In this document: positions 23,151 to 37,712 of the stretch, piece after piece
Position numbering within the stretch: position 1 is the stretch's first letter
Layout: the number at the start of each line of letters is the position of its first letter
Notes under the pieces: model-generated
Told to the model about the DNA's origin: nothing
What the model saw: only the letters and a program-made list of their open reading frames with translations
Databases searched by the model: none
Program-made: the position numbers and the translations under genes
Source: Shinisaurus crocodilurus
Lineage: Eukaryota; Chordata; Lepidosauria; Squamata; Shinisauridae
Length of the DNA stretch: 64,000 nt
Reading direction: 5' to 3'
Assembly (NCBI GenBank): GCA_021292165.1
Contig: CM037876.1
Coordinates: forward strand, 107,966,324 to 108,030,323

Positions 23151-25046
23151 CAAGCAAGAACGAAAACCATGCGACCCCAGCATACCTGGACACAGAAAAG
23201 CCCCAAGCAAACGGAGGAAGAGCAGGTCTGGGGCTAGAGTAGAAGCTCAAGAGGACGAGGTTTTCCGTGGGACTGCCATTTCTCACAAAAGACCTGGTGT
23301 GTAAGTACCGGTAAGTGTGCGCTCATAAGATAGCAGGCATGGTGGAAGACGAGCAAGAGCGTCTCTGTAGCCCTTGATTCGCAATATTCTGTTCCCTGGG
23401 TCCCCAACTGCAGGGTCGCTCCCTTGAATTGTCCAGTTCATGCCTGGAGTTTGGCTCCTCTTCCTCCAGCTGCGGGCGATGACGCTGAAAGCAGATTCGA
23501 AGCCAGCGATCGGAACCGTTTCCAGGGGGTAGTAGCCCTGTAAGTCTGTTGCTGCAAAAGCAACAAAGGCGAACAAAAAGCGTGCGCAGTAATAAATACG
23601 TTAGTCTTTAAGGTGCCAGAAGACTCGTTGTGGTTTATATTAGAATTGCTGACCTTCTATAAAAGATAATTGAGCAAGAGGAGGCATTCACCGAAATGAG
23701 CGCATCTTTAGACCTGGAGCATCAATTATGGAAAAGGCTGACGTGGTTCTTTGAAAGAGGAAACTTGAGAACAGAATACGACTTCGTGCACAGACTGATA
23801 GACACACGCGCGCGCACAGGCCTGTCACTTTTCCAACTGGAGAAAAGGACCAGTCTTGCAATAAAACAATCTATGTCTAAGGCCAAGGCACACTTACCCG
23901 GGGGTGAGCCCCCTTGAACAAAGTACACCTGAGGACTAGGCCGGCGTGGAAACGAGAATTGTTTTCTCTATGCTGTTTAGTGACGCTGGCCTAGAATCCG
24001 GGGTGGGGTGGGGGGAGAAGAGAAAAGATGGAGCATTGGCAGAGGAAGGGTCTGCATCTGATCGTGTAAGGAGTTAAACAAAGCGTTTATAATGTGGTGA
24101 GAAATTATAGAGGAGAAAATAGAATGCCATAGTTGGGACGTGTTTTAAACATCAAGGTGTGTGTGTTCCTCCCACCCTGATCTGATCTTTATCCTCGTCC
24201 CTAAATGGAGCATCAGATGCTCACCGGGATGGGGGAGTTTAAGCAGCTTGCCTAACGCCGTGCTGCCTAGTGGTTAGGGTTAGGTGAAGTTAAGTCCCAG
24301 TTTGCTTAAGAAAGAGACCCCCAAGTCCATCTTCTTCTGGCTGTTTTCTTATTTCTGCGACCTGTCGATATTATCCTGCGAGGCTAGGCTTCAATGCGAA
24401 TCAGTCAGCATGGTTGTGTGCACAATATTTTATAGTCAAAGCCTACTTTCTGTTTTAAAAGGAATTCCGTTAGGAAAATAATGCAAGGAGGAAATAAGGT
24501 GGCTTTCTGGAGGACAGATTTTTTTTTTTAAACAACACTCTTATTTCAGTTGTTTTATTACACCTTGTCAGTCTGGAATTTGTTTTAAAAACAACTTATT
24601 TCAGTCGTTTTATTACACCTTGCCTATCTGGAATGAGTCCTTGCGCTGTTGGAATACATCGTTTGCAAAATATAATCGAAATGCATATCTATGCTGCCAA
24701 GAGACTTCTGAACTGAGATTTGGGCCTGGGGTGGTTCTTGAGCAATTTTTTTAAAAAAATTGGAACCTAGGATCCAAGTTGTAAGACACAACATTCATGT
24801 TTCAGGTCTTTCACAACTGTTTGTGCATTTATGGATGAGTTTTGCAAGCCCTGTAGCCTGAGATTGTGCCGGTTTGGATCTGAATCTGGCCGTTGTTTTG
24901 GGAGAAAGGCCCTACCCCCCCCCCTTTTAAAAAAAATCTCTAAGGTTAAACATTCTGAACAAAGGAAGGACCTGGCTATTATTATTTTTTTGCAGCGCTA
25001 CTATACCTAAAACTCCATTGTCCAAGTAAGCAAGCCTCAGCACACT
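23151..25046. other. Intergenic stretch between SOHo and HMX1
   Basis: No gene is supported. A diverged direct repeat of 39 bases with a 55-base period lies at 24541-24579 and 24596-24634 (both contain GTTTTATTACACCTTG). The rest looks unique and could include conserved non-coding DNA. Confidence 0.55.
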
Positions 25047-25135
25047 GGCTACAATCCTGTGCCTAGAGAGGATGCTTAAATCCCATTGAAGTCGACGGGA
25101 TTTAAGTAGGATGTGAGCGGAATTGTAGCCTTTGT
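25047..25135. repeat. Short palindromic interspersed repeat
   Basis: An imperfect palindrome runs from GGCTACAATCCTGTGCC to GAATTGTAGCC with AAATCCCATTGAAGTCGACG at its centre. It belongs to a short family with TIR-like GCAATCCTA ends and TAAGTCCCATTGA cores, seen many times between SOHo and HMX1. Confidence 0.65.
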
Positions 25136-25256
25136 GGGGAAGCAAGTTCAGTTGAAATCAAGGGGCGTCAACTGGTTTTAAGTAGAAGAGCATCCCTGCA
25201 TAACTGGTGTAATGAGCTGGCTACTAGCCATCACATCCATACCTTGTTCCAGGTAT

Positions 25257-25377
25257 CAGTGTTCTCCAACTTTGGGTCCCCAGATGTTTTTGGCCTACAA
25301 CTCCCAGCTATGCTGGCTGGGGCATGCTGGGAGTTGTAGGCCAAAAACATCTGGGGACCCAAGGTTGGAGAACACTG
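25257..25377. mobile_element. hAT-type MITE (CAGTGTTCTCC subfamily)
   Basis: Its termini and fold-back body match the copy at 18301 (CAGTGTTCTCCAAC...GGTTGGAGAACACTG). The flanking octamers CCAGGTAT and AATTATTT do not match, so no target-site duplication survives. Confidence 0.8.
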
Positions 25378-26147
25378 AATTATTTCTATATGACACGCTC
25401 ACCGTCATATCATTCACCCAGACATGGAGGTGTATGCGATCTTATCTAATTTAAGTCCCATTCATTTCAATTGGTCTAATCTAAACTAATGTTGGAGATA
25501 ACCCATTGTCATATTCCTCATCGGTTTTAGAACTGATATAGGAAAGAAGGTGAAAACACTAGGGGGCTCTTGTTACCATTGGACCTCTTATATTTCGATT
25601 CGGAAGCGAATCCCAGCTGAGCTCAAGCGATTCGTCTCGGAGATGGACTGCGCTGGCAGCGGCCCGTCGGAACGGTTCTGATTCTAATAGATCCTTGTTT
25701 GAGGGTTGTTGTTGTTTTTATTTGAGCAGATGGAATAGATCTCACACGTGTTTCTTTTCATTTCGGTGGAGCATGCTTCCGAGCTAAGGCTGCGATCCGG
25801 ACATAAATAGCACTTACTCTCGCGCAAATATGGGTAAGACGGGACACTAGACAGATTCCTTGGTGTATCTGAAAATGTGCTCCCAGCCAAGCAAACCACA
25901 GACTGGCTGTTCACAGGCTGTGCATTTGGGGCCCCCACACGGATTTCCCTGCTGTTCGTGGACATTTGCATCGCTTGCCTAGAAGAGGACTTCTTTTCAT
26001 CAAGGTAGTTCCGTTTTGTTGTTGTTGTTGTTTACTAAAGGCAGTTTTCCAGAACATACACACTTTTCAGGAAATAAATAGGGCAGAAATAACATTCAGT
26101 CCGACTTCCAAGTGGAAGAGGTGTTTGGGATCAGTGTGCCTTTAGAA

Positions 26148-26282
26148 CAGTGTTCTCCAACCTTGGGTCCCCAGATGTTTTTGGCCTACAACTCCCAGCA
26201 TGCCCCAGCCAGCATAGCTGGCTGGGGCATGCTGGGAGTTGTAGGCCAAAAACATCTGGGGACCCAAGGTTGGAGAACACTG
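26148..26282. mobile_element. hAT-type MITE (CAGTGTTCTCC subfamily), full palindrome
   Basis: This is the most complete fold-back copy: the two halves are near-perfect reverse complements around AGCCAGCATAGCTGGCTGG. It is flanked by CTTTAGAA and CTTTAGAG, a one-mismatch 8-bp target-site duplication. Confidence 0.88.
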
Positions 26283-26630
26283 CTTTAGAGCTACATCTCC
26301 ACCCCCACCTCAGCCCGCGATGTTGGCTTCTTCAACTTCTCATCCCTCCTTTCACTGAAGCCAATCAGTCCTTTCAAGAGCAGGCGTTAATAGGGTTTGT
26401 TCACTGTCTTGAGCACTGAATGTGAAAAGGCAATGAATGTGGGCTAACAGGCTGCTTCAGAGCTACTTCCTTTCGGTGTTCTTGGGTGTGTTCGGGACCC
26501 AGTAGAAGCGAAGAGGGAACTTTGCGTGTCCAGTCGACACCCCCCCATTAGTTTAGAAGTCCCTTCTTTAACACCCCTTTAAGCGTCACTACTACTTCCA
26601 TGCAGCATTTTGAGGCGCAGGAGCTCACCA

Positions 26631-26784
26631 TGACAACCCCCATGTGCCCCAAGGAGAATCCACAGCCAGGCCTCCAGGAGATGATAGACAGATAGATAGA
26701 CAGATATCTATCTGTCTATCTATCTGTCTATCATCTCCTGGAGGCCTGGCTGTGGATTCTCCTTGGGGCACATGGGGGTTGTCA
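26631..26784. repeat. 154-bp near-perfect palindrome with a GATA-rich centre
   Basis: The left arm TGACAACCCCCATGTGCCCC is the exact reverse complement of the right end. The arms of about 75 bases meet at a (GATA/CTGT)-rich centre, CAGATATCTATC. The only difference I found is one extra CTAT unit on the right. It does not share termini with the neighbouring MITEs. Confidence 0.9.
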
Positions 26785-26795
26785 GAAGACAGAAG

Positions 26796-27165
26796 TCACT
26801 GTAGTGTAGTGGTTAGAGCAGGGCTCTCCAACCTTGGGTCCCCAGATGTTGCTGGCCTGCAGCTCCCAGCATACCCAGCCAGCATGGCTAATGGCAAGGG
26901 ATTCTGGGAGCTGTAGGCTAGCAGCAACATCTGGGGACCCAAGGTTGGAGAGCTCTGGGTTAAAGTGTTGGACTAGGATTCAGGAGATCCGGGTTCTAGT
27001 TTTGACTCGGCCATGGGCCAGTCACTGACTCTTAGCCTAGTCTACCTCACAGGGTTGCTGTGAGGATAAAATGGAGAGGAAGAAAAACATGTAACCTGCC
27101 TTGGGTTCCTTGCAAGAGGAGAAAATAGACAGGATATGAATGTATTAATAAATAAATAAAATAAA
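26796..27165 (+). mobile_element. tRNA-derived SINE (L2-like tail), split by a MITE
   Basis: The A-box side (TAGTGTAGTGGTTAGAG) and the B-box side (GGTTCTAGTTTTGACTCGGC) of the SINE are separated by the MITE at 26819-26957. The tail ACCTCACAGGGTTGCTGTGA to (AAATA)n matches the other copies. Confidence 0.85.
26819..26957. mobile_element. hAT-type MITE (CAGGGCTCTCC subfamily) nested in a SINE
   Basis: Termini are CAGGGCTCTCCAACC and GGTTGGAGAGCTCTG. The flanks GGTTAGAG and GGTTAAAG form an 8-bp target-site duplication with one mismatch. It splits the SINE's Pol III promoter between its A and B boxes. Confidence 0.88.
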
Positions 27166-28447
27166 ATCTTGTGTTTTATTATTAATCTTCAAAGCATCTA
27201 ACACTCTGGTTTTAAACTCCATCTTAAAACACAGACATCCAAAACAAACAACCACTAATAAAATATCACAGTTAAGTCTACTGGTAATGACTGCGATCCT
27301 AAGCATACTTACTTGGCAGTAAGCTCCATCGAACTCAGTGATGCTCGCTTCTGACTGCATAGGTTTAACTTGTAATACACTTTGAATTTTATCAGAAGAT
27401 TCAGCCAGCTGAAATGCAGCCTTTCGCTTTTAATCACACATGCAAACTATCATGCAAAGAAGTGTTACCATTTAAACTGCTAGCATGAAGTAGGAACCAT
27501 ATCAAAGAAAAGGAATGAAGTATCGAAATTCTGCTTCATTATTTTCCTCATTCTCTGACTTCCTCTACCTTAATCTGCCGCAAATAATAATCCTGAAAGC
27601 CTCATCACCTCATTCTCTTGCCAGAGCAAGGAGGACCTCTCGATTAAACTGGCGTTCCGGCAGAAGACTTTCAGTCCTTTCTGCTCTGAAAAAAAGAAGT
27701 CCCGGAGCTGCGTCCTCCCCCCCCCCCCCCCCAGGCAACAGGCATTTTCCTAGAAATCCTTGCCGGTTTTCGCCTAGTTTGGTTTTAATTCTATAGGCAC
27801 ATATAGTCCACCGACATTCAGATACCACCCCCACCCCCACACACAGTGGCTGCATTTGAAAGATAAAGCAGAGATTTGGGGTGAGACTGTAACTTAGGAG
27901 CAAGCCCCACTGAACTCACGCGGGCTTACTTCCGAGTAAACGTGAATAGGATTGTGCCATGCGCTTCTCCTTCCCAATCCTTTCCTCCGCTTTGCAATGG
28001 CAAAGGATGCCTCAATGTTCTCCGCCCCCTTTGTTCGCACGCTCGCTTAGAAGTACCTACTACTACTAGCCCCCAGGGGGTGAACCTAAGCGTCGTGTCT
28101 CCCCCGACCCCGCACATCGGGGCGGGTGGACGTCACTAAAATGAGTGGGGCCGTGGACTGGTAGAAGCAATGGAATCGAACGCTGGCTTTCAAAAATCCG
28201 ACCTCGGTCTACACTGAATGGCGACCCTAAGCGCTCTTGGAAAAGGAGGTGTCCTGAACTCTATTGCATGTCCTTCCCTGTAAATACAGATCGGGATGTT
28301 AAGAAACCCCACTCGCGGCTTCACTTGTGAAACCGCCTCTTCGCCTTTGCAGAACTACCAGCGCGACAGAAGCAGCGCGCAGAGTTCCTGCTCCGCCGCA
28401 CCCCCTTCCGCGAGGTTCGGTTCGGCGGGGTGGGGTCCCTCTTAAAG
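27166..28447. other. Intergenic stretch with short palindromic repeats
   Basis: Two copies of the GCAATCCTA/TAAGTCCCATTGA family are readable, at about 27284-27363 (GCGATCCTAAGCATACTTAC) and about 27893-27960 (ACTTCCGAGTAAACGTGAAT). A poly-C run lies at about 27718-27733. No gene is supported. Confidence 0.6.
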
Positions 28448-28538
28448 CAGTGTTCTCCAACCGTGGGTCCCCGCTGGCTGGGGCATGCTGGGAGTTGTAG
28501 GCCAAAAACATCTGGGGACCCAAGGTTGGAGAACACTG
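28448..28538. mobile_element. hAT-type MITE with perfect 8-bp target-site duplication
   Basis: Termini CAGTGTTCTCCAACC and GGTTGGAGAACACTG are intact, and the middle of the left half is deleted. TCTTAAAG flanks both sides exactly (28440-28447 and 28539-28546), which fixes the element ends and the hAT-like duplication length for the family. Confidence 0.92.
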
Positions 28539-31069
28539 TCTTAAAGGATAAGGATAGAAACCCAAGGAGGGGTTTACAGAGCATTATTAACTTCTTGCTG
28601 GTTTTCAAAAATTCTCGCAAGGTTGGTGGAGCAGTTGTCTTTTTACTCCTGAGTCCTGTAGCTGCACTAGGCTGCAGTCTCAAACAGCTGGGAGCAGGGC
28701 CCATTAAAGTACGTTGGACTTACTTCTGAGTAGACGTTAATTAGGGATGCGGATGCTGATCTCCAAACGATGAGAAACCGCGGACACACAACGCCGAGGG
28801 GCCTTTGTTCGCACGAGGAGAGCAATCTTCTTGCCAACGTCCAGGGTTTTAAAGCGTAAAACCGACGGTCTGCCGCGTTCACTGTCAGCATTAATACATT
28901 TTCGTTGCGTAAGAATTTACCTCCCAAAAGGAATGATAGCAGATAGTATCTGGCCAGGATTCACAGAACCGGAGCCACTTCCTTGTTCAAAAAGCCGACT
29001 GTTACTCACGGAAACTGCAGAACCCTTGCTCTCTGCCTCCCCACCCGCCCCGAATAAATATGAGGCCCGGACGGGTGAAGTAAGGACTTCGAAACCTACA
29101 GTATGTGGCAGGGCTGCACAGAAAGGCGCTCTCTTGCTCGATCCCTGCAGAATTTACCAGGCTGGGGCCCCGCTCTTTTTGCCAGGTGGCCCCCAAGCTC
29201 TTAAAAGTTGTAAGTCTGTGGCAAGACAAGCTGATCCCTTGGTGGCGATACTGGCCGGCCGTGTTTAAGTCATAATTAATAGCGTGATGGATGATTCGAG
29301 ATTCATACTTTGAAGGATCCAAGCGAGTTCCTGAAGTGTTCTGCCCCAAATTCAGTAGGGAGGAGGCCAGAGAATTCCGGCGGCCTCCTGTGTGCCTCAT
29401 GCAGCAATACGTCAAAACACAGGATGGATGTCCATAATAATTATTAGAGCTGTAATCTGTGGATTTAGTTGTAAAGATGTTCTGAGAAGACTTTGATCTC
29501 CCTGGGCTGTGATCCTGGCACGCTTACTTACTAGGAAGTTCAATTGCAATCAGGGATGACGACATGATAACGAACAGCAGCACCAATATATTCATGTAAG
29601 GCTTTTGGAGTATTCAAAGTGCTTCACCTACATTGCTTCAGTAATTTAGGCTGCAACCCTATGTATAAATATTTGAGAATAAACTTCATTGCATTAGATG
29701 GCTCTTTCTTCCAAGCAAATACACGTAGGATTGGAAAACGACAGCCCTTGCGTTTCTTTAATTGAATTTTATAACCCGTGCTTTAGGTTTTAATTGTTTT
29801 TAAACAGACATATAAGGTTCCCACGCCCACTCCTTCCTTATTTTCAAGGAAGCATCATTACACATGCCATTTGTCCATTAGCTGATGGTAAATTAGTCTT
29901 AAAAGCTGAGATGCAGAGAAATTCACGTTGTTGTGGATATTCCAGAGCCTTCAGCATTCATAAGGCAAAATTGAAAAATCATACTTTCAGGATCACGAGA
30001 GAAGATATTGGATGGTTACTTTGAAGTAAGTCCCCTGAGTCAATGGGGCTTATGTGTATGCATAGGATCGCAGTCGTGAAGCACAACCCTCAGCAGTTTT
30101 ACTCAGAATTCAATGGGACTTACTTCCCAGTAAACACGTGCAGGATTCCTCCGTTAGAATAGTAACTACAGATCCTTTCAACTCCTTTTGGAAAACCCTT
30201 TAAAAAGGAGAAGCTAAAATGATAAATTTCAAGATTAGAATACATGAACAAATGTTTATTGAAATAATCAGAATGCCTTAAAAAAAAAAAACAGCAAGAA
30301 GACATTTTTAAAAGTCTTGCCTAATCATTTGGAGCTGCCAGTTTACTTCCTAAAAAGGACATTTAGAAGAATTACCCCCAAGCAATGGTATTTTCTACAG
30401 AGGAGAAAAGCAAGGAGGAGATTGGTCAGATGCATCAAGAGAAAGAGGGATTCCTCCTGGGTTGATCTGCATACAGCCAAGTGTCTTCTGTTTCAGCTTG
30501 CACAACAGGCGAGCGGAGATTTTTGGAAAAGCTATTATGGTGGAATTAAACTAGTTTTCTGTGCTTTCTTAGATATGTGTAAACGCATGGATCAAGTGGG
30601 GAGGTGAGGTAGGCACACTCGAGTCTCAGGGAACACAAAAGACTCACATTGACCGGGAACATACATACAGCCTATTTTACTGGGAAGTAAATCCCACCTA
30701 GTTCAGTGGGATTAACTTCCTACCTATGCCTAATGCTGTGCTAGACCATGCCTTCAATGCAATCCTTTCTCCTTTCGTGGCATTGTAATGATAACAAATG
30801 TGTTCCACCATCAGAGACTCACAGAGCTGGAAGGCACAATGGTAGAACCACTTAGGACCATTCCTAATAGGTGAGGACAAGACAGATGAGTAATAAATAC
30901 CCCCAGTTGTATAAATAATATTTTAGACCACATGATATTTAACGGATCGAATTACCCGTGTTTTGCCACAGCCTACAAGGATTTCAGTATCCTATGCTCT
31001 TGTAAGCCCCATTGAGTTCAATGGGACTTACTCCCAGGTAAGTGTGTATAGGATTGCAGCCTAAGGCAT
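28539..31069. other. Intergenic stretch rich in short palindromic repeats
   Basis: At least six pieces of the TAAGTCCCATTGA family lie here: about 28700-28740, 29504-29552, 29650-29735, 30020-30152 (two pieces), 30672-30740 and 30990-31063. The last is clearest, with CCATTGAGTTCAATGGGACT and TATAGGATTGCAGCC. No coding region is supported. Confidence 0.6.
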
Positions 31070-32830
31070 TTTTTTTTCTGTGTCAGTCCACAATACTTCA
31101 AGACATCTGTACCAAAATGAGTGGGCATTTTCATATAAGAATGCACTATGGTTATGCAGTTAAAAACGGGTTTAAATCACGAATTCCGATCTTATCATTT
31201 CAATACCCTGCTCAAAATGCTAACTGAAATACCAACAAAAACCATTTTTAATTTTTTGTGTTTAATTGTCATCTCTCAGTGCGGAGTAACTTTGATCCTA
31301 GAGTCAATTATTCATATTTAGAAGCCGAACAAGTAAAGAATGTGAGGAGCTGTATTTATACAAAATATTCCCTTCAAGCTGTATGGGCAAGCTTTTATCT
31401 CTGTTCCATTATTACTGGCTATTTCATCGTCTAACCAGAAATGGTTATTTCATTCCAAATATAAATTAGATATTAAAAAATAGTAAACTCTTTTAAAACG
31501 TGAAGAAAGGGCCAGCCACCCCTAAAAATTCCAAGATCTACTAGGTGAATAGCTGCGAACTAATAAGCTAAATTATATTTGAGTTAATACTACATTAATA
31601 CATATGATCAAAGGTTGATCTTTCACCCAAAGTGACTATCTAGATATCCTTCTTCTTTCTTTTCTCTCTCTATTAAATTTGTTACGACAAACTGCTGGAC
31701 TTTAGGATTCATTTTGTGACTAGGTGTTACTTTTAGAAATGTTTAGGCAGAGAAAAAGGTTATTTAAAGAAACATAGTTTAAGCATGCATAATACTTCAT
31801 ATAATAACCACGTTACAGTCGCTAAAGAGACATCAACTGAAGTTTTACCCTAAAATGTTGTGAACCGGATAGGTCAATGAGCATTCCAGCTTTCCACAGG
31901 AAACGGAAATGTATTCTAGGACTGAAGGAAATCAAAATAATTGGCTAATAGGCAAATTGATCTTCATGAAGTATTTAAACAGAATTAGGCTATAATATGA
32001 TATTAGTATTATAGGATGTTCTAATAGAGCGTTCTGAAACAATGGCTGAAGAACGCAAATAATTATCTAGAATTTCAAAATATTTTGCGCCATAAATTAA
32101 CATTAATTGAATAATTACATGCTTTATATTTGTTGGCTTCTTTTAAAGAGACACGTAGTATCAAACACAGAAAATAAACTCAAGTAGGAATTTTAAATCT
32201 AAAACGTTACAGCAAGAGAAACCTGCAGTTATTTCCTCTTATTTGCATTAAAGCTGCCCAAATTTCAATAATTATTTTTAAACTGGAAAGTAAACCTCTT
32301 TACTGTGCCATAATTCCAGTTTAATTTAAAGGGGGCGGGGAAGTGACAATCGAGTTTGATGTAGACCTTCTTATCCCTTCCCTAGAAATGAAACGGAATG
32401 AAAAGTCTTCCGAGGGCAGGTGGGGGAGGGGTAAGCACACCAATACTGTTTAATTCCAATAATCCAGTTTCTCTAAAATCCTCTTCGTCATATGACAAGG
32501 CAATAAACTGTGAGAGATTCATGTGTTTGCAATTATTCTTTTGATCTGAGGAAGAGCTACAGTCGGCGGGGGGGGGGGGAGGCGGTGTCCCTGACATCCG
32601 TGGCTAGAAAAGTAAAAACATTTACATTCTTTCCTTGCTCAACGTACTTAAGAAATACTGGAAGATCGACAGATTTCCCATAATCGAAATATAAGGGGAG
32701 TCTCTAGTGCCACACGATTATGGTTGGCGTTTTCCCCCCAGAATTCCTGGAAAGAACTCTAGCTTTGGGTAGGTGATATAATTAGAGACGTCCGAGTAAC
32801 AGCGGTCTGATGACTTTTTCCTCTCTTTTT
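31070..32830. promoter_or_regulatory. Repeat-poor AT-rich block beside HMX1, candidate regulatory DNA
   Basis: About 1.75 kb just downstream of HMX1 lacks every repeat family seen elsewhere in the window. It is dense in TAAT-type homeodomain cores, for example ATTAACATTAATTGAATAAT at about 32096-32115. Exclusion of repeats next to a developmental transcription factor gene is typical of conserved cis-regulatory DNA. This is inference; conservation cannot be seen from one sequence. Confidence 0.4.
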
Positions 32831-32856
32831 TTTTAGTTATTAAGCCCGAAAATACG

Positions 32857-32862
32857 TTTATT
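32857..32862 (-). terminator. HMX1 polyadenylation signal AATAAA
   Basis: Minus-strand AATAAA lies about 100 bases after the HMX1 stop codon, in GGTGCAATAAACGTATTTTC. This implies a very short 3' untranslated region ending near 32835-32845. Confidence 0.65.
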
Positions 32863-32962
32863 GCACCGTTAAAACAATCAAAAGCATCCGATCAAGTCGG
32901 TTAGAAACGGAAAGGAAAAAACGGTGAGCAGGTCGGCGGGGAAGGGCAGCCGCGGCGGGCTC

Positions 32963-35798
<2,836 letters not shown>

Positions 35799-35828
35799 CG
35801 TAGAAAGGAGGCGAGAGCCAGAGCCGCC

Positions 35829-35859
<31 letters not shown>

Positions 35860-36370
35860 TCCGGGCAGCCTCCAAGGCGATCGCCTCCTCCTGCGTAGCC
35901 CAGCGCAGCCTCACTGGGAAAGGAAAGGTATTTTTGACGGAGTAATCATTCCAGATCGCCCTCTGCCATCATTTCCTGTAAGGGCAGCATGAAGGGAAGC
36001 CCCCATCGGAGGCGCCAGATTCTGCGCGAAAACGATCAGGAGGAAATAAAAATGTCAGGGGAGTCAAACGCTATAACAAGCGAGGAGCAATTCTCCCGAT
36101 TGGACGAGCAGAGCGGCAAATGGGATTACTTAAGGAAGAGCAGGGAGAGGAGCGCACGGAAGAGAGGGCCCGCCAGACAGCGCGCCGCCCCGGGGCTCGC
36201 CGCTCCGTCACTCGCAAGCTTTTTTTATTTAGGTCAATCGGGGAGCAAATCAAAACGCAGAAAGCGAGACTATCTGGCCACAACTCCTGGAGAAAGGGGG
36301 AAAGGCCAGCTTCTGGGCCTCCCATTGGTCAGCCTAGAATGAGGGAACAGAAAAGATAACCAATCACGCC

Positions 36371-37447
36371 CTCTGCTGTGGAAGGATGCTGATGACCAGA
36401 AATTCACAATATACACACATTCCTTTAAGCTCCTCCTTTAAATGCCTTATTTGGACCTATTCTGTTCCTCCACCACCACCAGGCACCAGCACCACGAGTA
36501 TTGGAGAGATGACTGCTATTGTAGCAAGTCTTCGCGTAGCTCCTCAGAAATTAGGTAGCATTCCTCAGACAGGCACGGCTGGCCATCCAAGTTGGAAGCC
36601 AGAAACGCGGAGCTTGCTGCGGCGTTTCAGGCTTTTCTACCTGTATGTGTATTTCACACGTGTGCCTGAACTAGAGGCTGGGGGGGGGGGGTTAGTGGCA
36701 ATCCGGTGGTGCAGAATGAATGGCCAGCGCTCCCACTGCGCCTAGGTGCTAAAAGTCTTCTCCGTCACAGCCCAGGAAGGTCTTTCCAGCAACTGGCTGG
36801 AGAGAGATTGCAGCCGCCGGGCTCTGAAGCCGATCGCCCCGTAGCTGGCTGACCACTTGCATTGTGGGGGCACTTTCCCCAAGGCAAGAGCCAGGAAGCT
36901 TTCCAGCAGCAGCCTCGATCAGAAGAAACAGAGCGTGGCCCGAAAAAAACAAACAAAAAAAGAGCGCTTGGAATAAACTTGAGCTTTGGAACCTTTGATT
37001 GAGTCCAGAGGCGCGCGGATCAGCTGAAGACCCTCCAGTGGAGTGAGACGAGATGTCATGAACAGGAGCCCCAGCTACAGCCTACTCGGACTGAGCCAAA
37101 GTAGTAGTGGAGGGATCCGAAATATCAGACCTGTCAGTGGGACAATCTGTTGAAAACCAAGTGCTTTGGCTTACTGTATAGCTTGGACTGCCACTCATTC
37201 CCTCTATTGGGCAGGGCAGGGGGGTGGTTCTGGGTGCTGCTTTCCAAGAGGACGCCTTACTTTGTGTCTCTCCATTTGCTCACAGGTGGACCAGGCTGGG
37301 GGAAACCTCCTACCTTCCAGTAGGTAAGTGAACTGAAGCAGAGCCTAGGCACAGGGGGCACCGAGCCAGCTGGCACTTAGTCACACTGACAGAGCTGTCT
37401 GCTTCCTCTGTGGCCAGATGCGTTCTAAACAACAACAGAGAGAAATC
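36371..37447. other. Upstream flank of HMX1, no gene
   Basis: No coding sequence or interspersed repeat is recognisable apart from a G-run at about 36680-36690. It may hold distal promoter elements. Confidence 0.5.
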
Positions 37448-37712
37448 TTGGAGCCACTGTGTGGTGTAGTGGTGAGAGTGGGACTGGGACTGGGACTCAG
37501 GAGATCCGGGTTCTAGTCCCAGCTCGGCCAGGAAACTCACTGGGTGACTGTGGGCCAGTCACTGACTCTCAGCCTAACCTACCTCACAGGGTTGTTGTGA
37601 GGATAAAATGGAGAGGATGAGGAGGATGAGGAGGATAATGTAAGCTGCCTTGGGTTCCTTGCAGGAAAAAAGTTGGGGTATAAATATAACAAATAAATAA
37701 AAATAAATAAGA
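37448..37712 (+). mobile_element. tRNA-derived SINE (L2-like tail)
   Basis: It contains the A-box-like TGGTGTAGTGG, the B box GGTTCTAGTCC, CACAGGGTTGTTGTGAGGAT and the tail GGTATAAATATAACAAATAA. The internal GAGGAT unit is repeated three to four times at about 37613-37637. Confidence 0.88.

Noticed and set aside
30317..30607. 96-codon plus-strand open frame
   Set aside because: No recognisable domain, no splice or promoter context, and a length expected by chance.
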